Source of the DNA: Halovenus halobia
Lineage (GTDB): Archaea; Halobacteriota; Halobacteria; Halobacteriales; Haloarculaceae
Assembly: GCF_051414135.1 (NCBI RefSeq)
Contig: NZ_JBLKOA010000010.1
Location: 1 to 62,768, forward strand
Direction of reading: 5' to 3'
DNA length: 62,768 nucleotides
In this document: positions 25,790 to 32,753 of the stretch, piece by piece
Numbering within the stretch: position 1 is the first letter of the stretch
Layout of the letters: each line of letters starts with the position of its first letter
Program-made: the position numbers and the translations under genes
Notes under the pieces: model-generated
Database searches by the model: none
What the model was told of the DNA's origin: nothing
Seen by the model: the letters and a program-made list of their open reading frames with translations, nothing else

Positions 25790-26443
25790 TGGCAGAGGGA
25801 GCCCGGCTTCCGTGTCCCAGCAGCACTCGCCAAGGGACATGAGGAAAGTCCCCCCACCAGTCGGGCAGGTGACCGGGCGCAAGTCCGGGGCGGGAGACCG
25901 CCGGCTCTGGAACAGAAACGAGATGCTCACCGTCGCTTTGCGACTGTGACATCCCGAAATCCCATCCGGGATTTCGAGGACCACTCTCTCCGACCAATGA
26001 GGCGTGCGAACCCCGCGCAAAAGGCATCCGCCGACGAAGCAACGGGGAGTTAACCCGCCGAGGGCTGCGAGACTCTCCGAGTCTCGAAACGGCGAACGGG
26101 CGCAAGCCCGTGAGCCGCGAGAGACCAACTGGTCTCTCACTGTGTGAACGGACCGCTTGTCGGTCCGTGAGCAAGCGGGACCCTACGGGTCCCGATTTGG
26201 TGAGCGGACTCTGTCCGCGAACCGCGCGAGACTCTCCGAGTCTCGAAACAGCGAACGGCCCGCTTGTCGGGCCGTGAGCAGCGTGGCGTTGCCACGTGAG
26301 ACTCTCCGAGTCTCCCACGAGAGAGAACGGCTGGAACGGCGAACCCTCACCGGTGCAAGCCCGAACCCACAAGGTAGCCCGTAAACTGGTTCGGGTGCGT
26401 AGCCGAATGCCGGCAAACAGAAGGGGGCTTACTCCCCTCAGCC
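25790..26443 (+). ncRNA. rnpB: RNase P RNA, type A, strongly expanded
   Basis: The catalytic RNA of RNase P, which trims tRNA 5' leaders. GAGGAAAGTCC (25841-25851) is the universal CR-I segment, and ACAGAA-GGGGGCTTA (26417-26431) is CR-V. P1 forms between GGCAGAGGGA (25791-25800) and TCCCCTCAGCC (26433-26443), and P2 between AGCCC (25800-25804) and GGGCT (26425-26429). AACAGAAACGA (25911) and GGTGCAAG (26352) flank the P12 domain. At about 650 nt it is roughly 200 nt longer than the haloarchaeal RNase P RNAs I know; the excess is an array of short hairpins. A BRE/TATA-like CCGAACGTCTTACTG lies at about 25752-25766. Confidence 0.93.
26068..26314 (+). repeat. Hairpin array inside the RNase P RNA
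   Basis: Perfect hairpins follow one another: 26068-26086 (8-bp stem, TCC loop), 26090-26117 (nested, inner GCAA loop), 26119-26138 (8 bp, AACT), 26148-26168 (8 bp, CTTGT), 26176-26194 (8 bp, TAC), 26204-26218 (6 bp, TCT), 26227-26245 (copy of the first), 26255-26275 (8 bp, CTTGT), 26282-26296 (6 bp, GTT), 26298-26314 (third copy of the first, 7 bp). Two more lie just upstream at 25932-25944 and 25955-25976 (9 bp). One family, GAGACTC-TCC-GAGTCTC, occurs three times; another, GA-ACGG...CCGT-GA-GC, three times. Confidence 0.9.
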
Positions 26444-26552
26444 ACTCACGTACAGCGCCCGAGCTTCGGCTAATGACGGCTGCTACCCTCCGTTCCCATA
26501 CTCTGGGACAGACCGGGACACTCTTACATGCAGAGACCAACTTTCTGATGTT

Positions 26553-27056
26553 ATGACGAAAGAGACTACCCGACGTACGTTCCTTGCGGCAACAGGCACA
26601 ACGGCAGCGACAGTTGCACTTGCAGGCTGTTCCAGTGGCGGCGACAACGGTGACGGTGGCAGCGGTGGCAGCGGCGGTGCCAGCGTTCCAGGCCCTGTTG
26701 ACACGTATCTCAGCGACAACGAAGCAAACGGCTACAGTGGTAGTGCCGTCGACGAGACAGGGTCGAGTTCGGTAACGATCGAGGTCGGCGCCGGCAGCCA
26801 GGGGTTGGCCTTCAGCCCAGCGGCGGTCGTGGTTGACTCTGGAACCGAGGTCGTCTGGGAGTGGACCGGTAACGGCGGCGCACACAACGTCGTTTCGGCC
26901 GATAGCAGCGCGGCGAGTTTCAACAGCGGAAGTGCACAGGAGGGTAGCGATGTCACCTTCAGTCAGACCTTCGACAGCGCCGGCAACCAGCTGTACTACT
27001 GCACCCCCCACCAGAGTCTGGGCATGCACGGTGCCGTCATCGTCAAAGAAGCCTAA
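26553..27056 (+). CDS. Halocyanin (blue copper lipoprotein)
   Basis: A membrane-anchored electron carrier of 167 residues. It has a Tat motif (RRTF), a lipobox ending at Cys26 (VALAGC), a Gly/Ser-rich linker, and a plastocyanin-like domain. The type-1 copper ligands His111, Cys150, His153 and Met158 are all present (GGAHNVV and YYCTPHQSLGMHG). It starts 26 nt after an AT-poor stretch following rnpB. Halocyanins pass electrons between respiratory complexes outside the membrane. Confidence 0.93.
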   Translation: MTKETTRRTFLAATGTTAATVALAGCSSGGDNGDGGSGGSGGASVPGPVDTYLSDNEANGYSGSAVDETGSSSVTIEVGAGSQGLAFSPAAVVVDSGTEVVWEWTGNGGAHNVVSADSSAASFNSGSAQEGSDVTFSQTFDSAGNQLYYCTPHQSLGMHGAVIVKEA

Positions 27057-27124
27057 CGCAGCTTACACTCTCGCGTTCTTTTGGCCGCAGATAAATTAAC
27101 AAAGGGGCAGGTCCATGTAGAGAT

Positions 27125-27400
27125 GTGGACCGGGAACAACTCGTGGAACGCCTCGACAGCGAGTTCTGCAGCAGCGAGGAGGGCCGTCGCGCGGTCTCTC
27201 GGCAGGCGCGGGACCTGGCAGACTCCGGACGAATCGAGGCGGAACTCGACTACGAACTCACCGTCGAGACCATCGTCTCGAACTTGGCCGACGCGCCGGC
27301 GGAGTACGGCCTCGTCGAGCGGTGGAACTGGTGGATCGGTTCGCTGGAACTCTCTCACGGCAACTACCAGCGCTTTCGCGTTCGCTCGGATATCGCCTGA
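27125..27400 (+). CDS. Conserved haloarchaeal protein, function unknown
   Basis: A 91-residue soluble acidic protein (MDREQLVERLDSEFCSSEEGRRAVSRQARDL...), predicted mostly helical with a Trp-rich segment (VERWNWWIGSLEL) near the end. No catalytic motif is visible. It ends 2 nt from the convergent B12-binding protein gene. I believe it has haloarchaeal homologues but cannot name a family. Confidence 0.65.
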   Translation: MDREQLVERLDSEFCSSEEGRRAVSRQARDLADSGRIEAELDYELTVETIVSNLADAPAEYGLVERWNWWIGSLELSHGNYQRFRVRSDIA

Positions 27401-27401
27401 C

Positions 27402-28316
27402 TCAGTCCCCGGCCGATAGTTCTGCTGTTGGTAGCCGTGTCACCGCGTTTGCTGGCGCGTCAACGGTGCCCGGATGAATGACACTCGCGAGCGCTGCCAG
27501 TGAGTCGACCAGCCGCGGCCCGGGTCGGTTCATGTAGTGGTGGCCGTCGATAGCGTAGACGCGGTCGTTTTGCACCGCCGACAGCTCTGCCCAGCCCTCG
27601 CGCTCGGTCATCACCGAGATGTCGTCGCGGGTCTGGTCCAGCCCGAAGCCACAGGGCGCGAGAATCAGCACTTCGGGGTCGTACTCGCGGATTGACGCCC
27701 ACTCGCGGGGCCGCGAGCGCGCACCCGGCTCCGCGAGTCCGTACGACCCGCCGACGCGGTCGACCATCTCCGGGAGCCAGTGACCGCCGACCATCACCGG
27801 GTCGAGCCAGTCCAGTATTGTGACTCGGGGGCCGTTCTCAGGGGTCTGTTGGGTAATCGTCTCGACGCGCTGTTCGAGGGCTGCACGGACCGCCGTTGCC
27901 TGCTCTGTCTGGCCGAGTCGCTCCCCGAGGCGTTCGATATCGCCGAGCATATCGTCGAGACTGTGGGGGTCACTCGTCACCACGTCAGCGTCGAGACCGA
28001 GGTCAGCAACTGCCGCTCGGATTTCTGTGTCTTCGACCGCACAGACATCGCAGATCCCCTGCGAGACAATCACGTCTGGGTCGAGGTCAGCAAGCGTGTC
28101 GCGGTTGATCTCGTAGACACCGCCATCGTCGAGCGCTGACTGCACCTGCTCGTCGATGTCCTCGCTGTCGGCGCTGGCGTCGATGCGGGAACTGTTGACT
28201 GCCGGTAACTCGGCGGCTTCGGGCGGATAATCACACTCGTGAGAGACGCCGACAGGCTCGATGTCCAGCGCATAGAGCATCTCTGTCGCCGAGGGCAAAA
28301 GCGAAACGACGCGCAT
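27402..28316 (-). CDS. Cobalamin-binding protein, BtuF-like, without signal peptide
   Basis: A 304-residue Fe/B12 binding-protein fold: MRVVSLLPSATEMLYALDIEPVGVSHECDYP at the N-terminus, DPDVIVSQGICDVCAVE in the middle, and LAPCGFGLDQTRDD in the second lobe. These match bacterial and archaeal proteins usually annotated as cobalamin-binding. It lacks a signal or anchor, so it may stay in the cytoplasm, unlike the PGF-CTERM protein at 9943. The ATG at 28316 is preferred to a TTG two codons upstream. Function in B12 handling is inferred. Confidence 0.82.
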   Translation of the reverse strand: MRVVSLLPSATEMLYALDIEPVGVSHECDYPPEAAELPAVNSSRIDASADSEDIDEQVQSALDDGGVYEINRDTLADLDPDVIVSQGICDVCAVEDTEIRAAVADLGLDADVVTSDPHSLDDMLGDIERLGERLGQTEQATAVRAALEQRVETITQQTPENGPRVTILDWLDPVMVGGHWLPEMVDRVGGSYGLAEPGARSRPREWASIREYDPEVLILAPCGFGLDQTRDDISVMTEREGWAELSAVQNDRVYAIDGHHYMNRPGPRLVDSLAALASVIHPGTVDAPANAVTRLPTAELSAGD

Positions 28317-28351
28317 ACCCAACCATGGGGTTTCGGCGTCTTAACCCTTGG

Positions 28352-28651
28352 CTAGAAGGGGAATCGGCGGCGAATCTCCTCGAAGAAATCAGTCTCGCCG
28401 TCGTCGGGAGGCGTGCCGTTGCCGATGGCGTGGTCTTTCGCGAAAATCATCGTCCGCCCGCCTTCCTCCGTCACCTCGATTAGTCCGTCGTCGTTCAATT
28501 CCGCCAGCGCCTCCTCGAGCGTGTCGATATCTTCTTCAACTAGCGCCCGGAGGTCGAATACCGTGGTGCCAGTGTCGGCTCTCCCGGCCAGGGCATCAAG
28601 AACCGCAACCTCTGTCTCGTCGCGGTCACGGTATTCCTCCTTCGCTCGCAT
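28352..28651 (-). CDS. DUF6432-type winged-helix protein
   Basis: A 99-residue protein with a winged-helix pattern: TEVAVLDALAGRADTGTTVFDLRALVEEDIDTLEEALAELNDDGLIEVTEEGGRTMIF. The C-terminus (DFFEEIRRRFPF) is typical of haloarchaeal DUF6432. It is probably a DNA-binding regulator of unknown target. It diverges from the DUF7093 gene, sharing a 100-bp promoter region. Confidence 0.75.
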   Translation of the reverse strand: MRAKEEYRDRDETEVAVLDALAGRADTGTTVFDLRALVEEDIDTLEEALAELNDDGLIEVTEEGGRTMIFAKDHAIGNGTPPDDGETDFFEEIRRRFPF

Positions 28652-28753
28652 TGGTTGTGGATACGTGAGGCTGGCTCTTATATATTTTCGCGCCGCGTTG
28701 ACGGCTCGTCCAAGCAGTACGCTTATGGTTCGCAGGGTGAGATATTCATGCTA

Positions 28754-29476
28754 ATGAGTTTCAAGTGTTCTGTCTTCGGGCATGCCTACGGCGACTCCGA
28801 GATCGAACGCGAACGTGAGGAGGACGGGAGTGAGGTCGTCACGACGATTCAGGAGCGACAGACCTGCAAACGGTGTGGGGAGACCCGGGTCGTTTCTGAA
28901 AACAAGGAAGTGACGACGCTGGAAACCGCCGCCGACATCGTCGCCGAGGACCTCGACGGACAGGACGAGACCGACGAGACGGAGAGTGACCCGACGCCTG
29001 AGCCCGAACCCGAGCCCCCCGAACCCGACGTGGACGCCGAAGACGCCGAAGTGCTGACTGATGACGAGCCAGCGGAGAGTACCGCGGAGCCAGAGCCGTC
29101 GATTGCAGAGGCCGAACCGGAGACTGGAGCCACGGGGGTCGTCGAGACGGCGGAGCCGGCCGAAGAAACTGACCCCGAAACTGACGACGGTGTCATCCTC
29201 GACGAGGAGGACGACGCGGACGAACCCGAGCGAAAACCCGGCGAGTGGCCCGACGAACCCGACGATGGCGACGACCAGTGGAAGCCCGAGACGGAGGTCG
29301 ACCCGACGCCGGACGAGCAGGAGGTCGAGCAACCCGGCAGTGCCGTGACCGTCCCCGACGGCGAGTTTCACTGCCCGGAGTGTGAGTTCACCACGCCAGT
29401 TGCCGAGTCTTCACTTCGACGGGGCGACTTCTGTCCGGAGTGTCACCGTGGCTCGCTCGAACACGTCACCGAGTGA
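28754..29476 (+). CDS. DUF7093-type acidic zinc protein
   Basis: A 240-residue protein with three parts: an N-terminal zinc ribbon (MSFKCSVFGHAYGDSE... RQTCKRCGETRVV), a long disordered acidic stretch rich in Pro-Glu and Asp (about residues 65-195), and a C-terminal zinc ribbon (FHCPECEFTT... DFCPECHRGSLEH). This is the haloarchaeal DUF7093 layout. Function unknown; the terminal zinc ribbons suggest nucleic-acid or protein binding. An ATG two codons upstream (28748) is an alternative start. Confidence 0.75.
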   Translation: MSFKCSVFGHAYGDSEIEREREEDGSEVVTTIQERQTCKRCGETRVVSENKEVTTLETAADIVAEDLDGQDETDETESDPTPEPEPEPPEPDVDAEDAEVLTDDEPAESTAEPEPSIAEAEPETGATGVVETAEPAEETDPETDDGVILDEEDDADEPERKPGEWPDEPDDGDDQWKPETEVDPTPDEQEVEQPGSAVTVPDGEFHCPECEFTTPVAESSLRRGDFCPECHRGSLEHVTE

Positions 29477-29529
29477 CGCGCCAGTCCGAGCACGAAAGAG
29501 GTAAGACCGGTCCACACGACAGACTGACT

Positions 29530-29922
29530 ATGCGCGAGTACAAGATGCGACGGGGCGAATACCTCGAAGACCGCATCGAGGATATGGAGGCAACAGTCGA
29601 GGAGTATTTCGGCCCAATCAGCGGCACCGAAGCGTACAACGACACTGAACTGTACGTTGTCGAGGACCCAGACAATCCTGTCTTCTCGAAGGTTACTGTC
29701 GGCACAGTCGAGTACGGCTCGAAAAAGGACAAACTCGCTCTCGATATCGAGGAGCGCCCGGCAGAGAAGGTTATCGCCGAGGGCCACGTTGAAGCCGCCG
29801 AGGACGCCGTTGCGGTCAAAAACGATTTCCTCGAATCAGCAACCGGCCGCGACGCCAAGTCTCGCCGTGAGTCGATGAAACGCTCTGTCGAGGACGACGA
29901 AGTTCCCGACGACGTCGCCTAA
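29530..29922 (+). CDS. DUF5611 family protein
   Basis: A 130-residue protein starting MREYKMRRGEYLEDRIEDMEA, with the DUF5611 core TELYVVEDPDNPVFSKVTVGTVEYGSKKDKL and a charged helical tail. It is soluble and its function is not known to me. The ATG at 29530 is chosen because the longer frame upstream is Arg/His-rich and overlaps the end of the preceding gene's untranslated region. It ends 2 nt from a convergent gene. Confidence 0.8.
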   Translation: MREYKMRRGEYLEDRIEDMEATVEEYFGPISGTEAYNDTELYVVEDPDNPVFSKVTVGTVEYGSKKDKLALDIEERPAEKVIAEGHVEAAEDAVAVKNDFLESATGRDAKSRRESMKRSVEDDEVPDDVA

Positions 29923-29923
29923 C

Positions 29924-30232
29924 TTATTCGAGTGCTTCGAGCGCCGCCGGACCGACGTGCAGCGAGCGCCGCCCGGTTTCTTCTTCCGTTATCAACGCGC
30001 CGACCGTCAGGTCAGGCTGGCCGTCGTCGCCGTACAATTCGTCTGGCGGTGTTCCAATCCCAACGCCGTTTTTCACCGTGAGCATCGCCGTCCGGCGGCC
30101 GTCGGCCCGCGTCTCCGCCGCGTCGATGTCGACGTACTCGACCTCTTCCTCGCGGCTGGCCAATTCGTCGAGCACCTGCGCAACGTGGTCGGCCGGGTCA
30201 GCGGCGTCGTAGACGTAGGAGAGAACGCGCAT
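29924..30232 (-). CDS. Conserved haloarchaeal protein, function unknown
   Basis: A 102-residue protein beginning MRVLSYVYDAADPADHVAQVLDELASREEEVEYVDID, with an alternating beta-alpha pattern and a short GIGTPPDELYGDDGQ loop. The fold might resemble a small ferredoxin-like or thioredoxin-like domain, but there is no CxxC. It sits 24 nt downstream of the KaiC/Rad55-like gene on the same strand and may be co-transcribed with it. Confidence 0.65.
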   Translation of the reverse strand: MRVLSYVYDAADPADHVAQVLDELASREEEVEYVDIDAAETRADGRRTAMLTVKNGVGIGTPPDELYGDDGQPDLTVGALITEEETGRRSLHVGPAALEALE

Positions 30233-30255
30233 ACCGTCGATAGCAGTTCGAGCGG

Positions 30256-31440
30256 TTAGAAGATGTTGGCTTGCTGGTAGACTGACAGCCCACCTTCGGT
30301 CATCTCGTAGGGCTTTTTCTCACGAGAGTGGTTGGCATTTCGGATCTTCTGAATCTCGACAGCCAGCCGTGTCTCCTGGGTCTCTCCGCGGACGTACTGC
30401 AGGACGAAGACGGCGTCTGTCAGGTACTCGATGATGCCGTGACGCGAGGCGTAGGGATTGGTTTCGCTGGCCTCGCTCGTCAGAAACGTCGTCACGCCTG
30501 CCTTCTTCAGCGACCGGGTGAAGTCGAAGACCTCAGTTCGCCGTTTGGCCTGATTGTCGTACATCATCTCCAGCAAGGAGACGGAGTCGAGTACGAGTCG
30601 GTCAGCCCCGAAGTCCTGGATCAACTGCGGGAGTTCGGCCTGAATGTTGTCGAGGCTGTTCGCCATCTCGACGGGGTCCAAGTCGACGACCGCGAGTTGA
30701 CCCTCTTCCTCGAACGTGGCGAAATCCCAGCCGAACTCGTTGGCTGTTGCGATGATCGCTTCGCGTGTCTGTTCGAGCGTGATGAACACGGCGTTTTCGC
30801 CGTTCAACAGCCCGTGATGGAGAAACTGCAGCCCGAAGGTGGTTTTCCCTGTCCCGGCGCTCCCGAAAGTCACCATCAGGTGCCGTTCGGGAATGCCTCC
30901 CTGAATCATGTTGTCGAGTCCTTCGATTCCGAGGTCGATTCGTGGGATTTCGGAGTCGAAATCCTCCTCCTCGAACTCCGCGTCGCCGCCGCCGAGGCCG
31001 CCGAATCCCTCGTCGTCGAACAGCCCTTCGCTGTCCCCGCCGCCGAAGGGGTCGTCGCCCCCGTCGCCGTCGAATGAGTCATCACTGCCGCCGAAGGGGC
31101 CATCAGCGTCATCGAATGGGCTCTCAGTGTCGGCCCCGCCCTCGCCATCGCCAAAACTGCTGTCGCTGTCGAACGCCTCGCCTCCTGTGCTGGTGTCCGC
31201 GTCGGCAGACTCGTTCCATGGGCCGCCTTCATCTGTCTCGTCTTCGTCCCACGGACTGCCGTCGTCTGTCTCGTCTTCACCCCAGGGTCCCTCGTCCTGT
31301 TCGTCGGGTTCGGGCTCTCCCCAGGGGTTCTCACTGCTCCCGGTGGCTTCAGCTTCTGCTCTCTCGTCGTTCTCTTCGCTGTCTGTGTCGGGGTCCTCTT
31401 CGGAGAGCGCTTGCTCGAACCAGTCGTCGTCCTCACTCAT
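30256..31440 (-). CDS. KaiC/Rad55-like RecA-superfamily ATPase with disordered acidic N-terminus
   Basis: A 394-residue cytoplasmic ATPase. Residues 1-165 are acidic and Gly-rich, with seven Pro-Trp/Pro-Phe motifs (PW at 39, 52, 63, 74; PF at 108, 115, 131). The RecA-like domain follows with Walker A GSAGTGKTT (193-201) and Walker B RLVLDSVSLL, ending in GGLSVYQQANIF. Such single-domain KaiC-like ATPases often act in haloarchaeal signalling. It is divergent from two HalX response regulators 120 bp away, so they may form one pathway. Confidence 0.85.
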   Translation of the reverse strand: MSEDDDWFEQALSEEDPDTDSEENDERAEAEATGSSENPWGEPEPDEQDEGPWGEDETDDGSPWDEDETDEGGPWNESADADTSTGGEAFDSDSSFGDGEGGADTESPFDDADGPFGGSDDSFDGDGGDDPFGGGDSEGLFDDEGFGGLGGGDAEFEEEDFDSEIPRIDLGIEGLDNMIQGGIPERHLMVTFGSAGTGKTTFGLQFLHHGLLNGENAVFITLEQTREAIIATANEFGWDFATFEEEGQLAVVDLDPVEMANSLDNIQAELPQLIQDFGADRLVLDSVSLLEMMYDNQAKRRTEVFDFTRSLKKAGVTTFLTSEASETNPYASRHGIIEYLTDAVFVLQYVRGETQETRLAVEIQKIRNANHSREKKPYEMTEGGLSVYQQANIF

Positions 31441-31560
31441 TACGTTCCCCCGGTCCGCAGCCGAGCATATCGGATAGTAATGCTGGGAACTGATTAACCT
31501 TGCCCGAATCTGACCGCGGATAACACAGACTTATTAGCCCGGGGGTACCGAGAGTCACAT

Positions 31561-32136
31561 GTGTCACAGGGTAGCGAGAACGCAACCGTGCTCGTCGTCG
31601 ACGACGAAGAGGAGGTTGCGGACGTGTATGCCCTACGGCTTCGCAACGATTACGACACTCGTGTCGCCTACGGCGGCGAGGACGCCCTCGAAACGATCGA
31701 CATCGATGTCGATATCGTCCTGCTCGACCGCCGGATGCCAGATATCTCCGGCGACGATGTCCTCGCCGAGATTCGCGAGAAAGGCTACGACTGCCGGGTG
31801 ATTATGCTGACGGCAGTCGACCCGGGGCTGGATATCGTCGAGATGCCGTTCGACGACTATCTCTGCAAACCCGTCGAAAAGGACGACCTCGTCGCCGCAA
31901 TCAACCAGCAGCTGCAGGTCCAGCGCTACGGCGACCAGCTCTCGGAGTATTACGAGGTCTCCTCCAAACTTGCGCTGCTCGAGTCCGAGCTCCCGCCACA
32001 GGAACGCGAGCAGAGCGAGGAACTCGACCGACTCACCGAGCGGGCCGAGGAGCTTCAGGAAGAACTCGACGACGTCCTCGACGAGTTCGAGACGCTGGAC
32101 GACGCCTTCCGGAGCATCGGTCGCCAACCGGGCTAA
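31561..32136 (+). CDS. Response regulator with HalX domain (first of a pair)
   Basis: A 191-residue two-part protein: a receiver domain with phospho-acceptor Asp56 (VLLDRRMPD), acidic pocket Asp14-Asp15 and the conserved Lys in YLCKP, and a C-terminal helical HalX domain of about 70 residues (SKLALLESELPPQEREQSEELDRLTERAEEL...). HalX regulators are found in haloarchaea; output is unknown. The start is GTG at 31561. Confidence 0.92.
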   Translation: MSQGSENATVLVVDDEEEVADVYALRLRNDYDTRVAYGGEDALETIDIDVDIVLLDRRMPDISGDDVLAEIREKGYDCRVIMLTAVDPGLDIVEMPFDDYLCKPVEKDDLVAAINQQLQVQRYGDQLSEYYEVSSKLALLESELPPQEREQSEELDRLTERAEELQEELDDVLDEFETLDDAFRSIGRQPG

Positions 32137-32177
32137 CAGACGTAACGCTTTCTGCAGTCTACCCTCAACTATGCCGT

Positions 32178-32753
32178 GTGAGCCCGACTGCCGACGCTGC
32201 ACCACTCGTGTTGATTGTCGACGACGAGGAGGATGTCGCGGAGACGTACGCACTCCGCCTCCAGACGACATACCGGACACGAGTCGCTACCGGTGGTGAG
32301 GCGGCGCTTTCGGCGATGGACGACGACGTCGACGCTGTCTTGCTCGACCGCCGGATGCCAGATATGCACGGCGACGAGGTGCTCGAACGAATCCGCGAGC
32401 GCGGCTACGACGTGCCGGTTATTATGGCGACTGCGGTCGACCCTGACCTCAACATTCTGGAGATGGACTTCGACGACTACCTCTGCAAACCGATTTTCGA
32501 CGAGACGTTGCGAGACACTCTCGACCAACACCTCGACGGACAGGCCAGCGAGGAGCAACTGGACCGCTTTCTCTCGCTCGTCTCGAAAATTGACGTCCTC
32601 GAAGGCGAACTTACTCACGCCGAACTCGCAGACAGCGAGGAGTACCACCGCGCGAAAGAGCGCGCCGACGACCTCGCGCCACAGCTTCGCGAAGAGATCG
32701 ACGGTTTCGACGCTCTCGTCGAGACCCACCGCGAGATTGAGCGGGAAGCCTAG
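32178..32753 (+). CDS. Response regulator with HalX domain (second of a pair)
   Basis: A paralogue of the preceding gene, also 191 residues and beginning with GTG, 41 nt downstream. It keeps Asp57 (VLLDRRMPDMHG) and the YLCKP lysine and has the same coiled HalX tail (LVSKIDVLEGELTHAELADSEEYHRAKERAD). The pair looks like a tandem duplication that has diverged mainly in the HalX part. Its stop overlaps that of the convergent RND gene by CTAG. Confidence 0.92.
   Translation: MSPTADAAPLVLIVDDEEDVAETYALRLQTTYRTRVATGGEAALSAMDDDVDAVLLDRRMPDMHGDEVLERIRERGYDVPVIMATAVDPDLNILEMDFDDYLCKPIFDETLRDTLDQHLDGQASEEQLDRFLSLVSKIDVLEGELTHAELADSEEYHRAKERADDLAPQLREEIDGFDALVETHREIEREA

Noticed and set aside
26068..26314. 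Three near-identical 17-19-nt palindromes looked like a small CRISPR array.
   Set aside because: Spacing is irregular, intervening sequences are themselves hairpins, no cas genes occur, and the whole lies within RNase P RNA core motifs.
25716..27029. A long minus-strand open frame (437 codons) across the RNase P RNA and halocyanin gene.
   Set aside because: Its composition is Arg/Ser/Cys-rich without any domain, and it is antisense to a clear ncRNA and a clear CDS.
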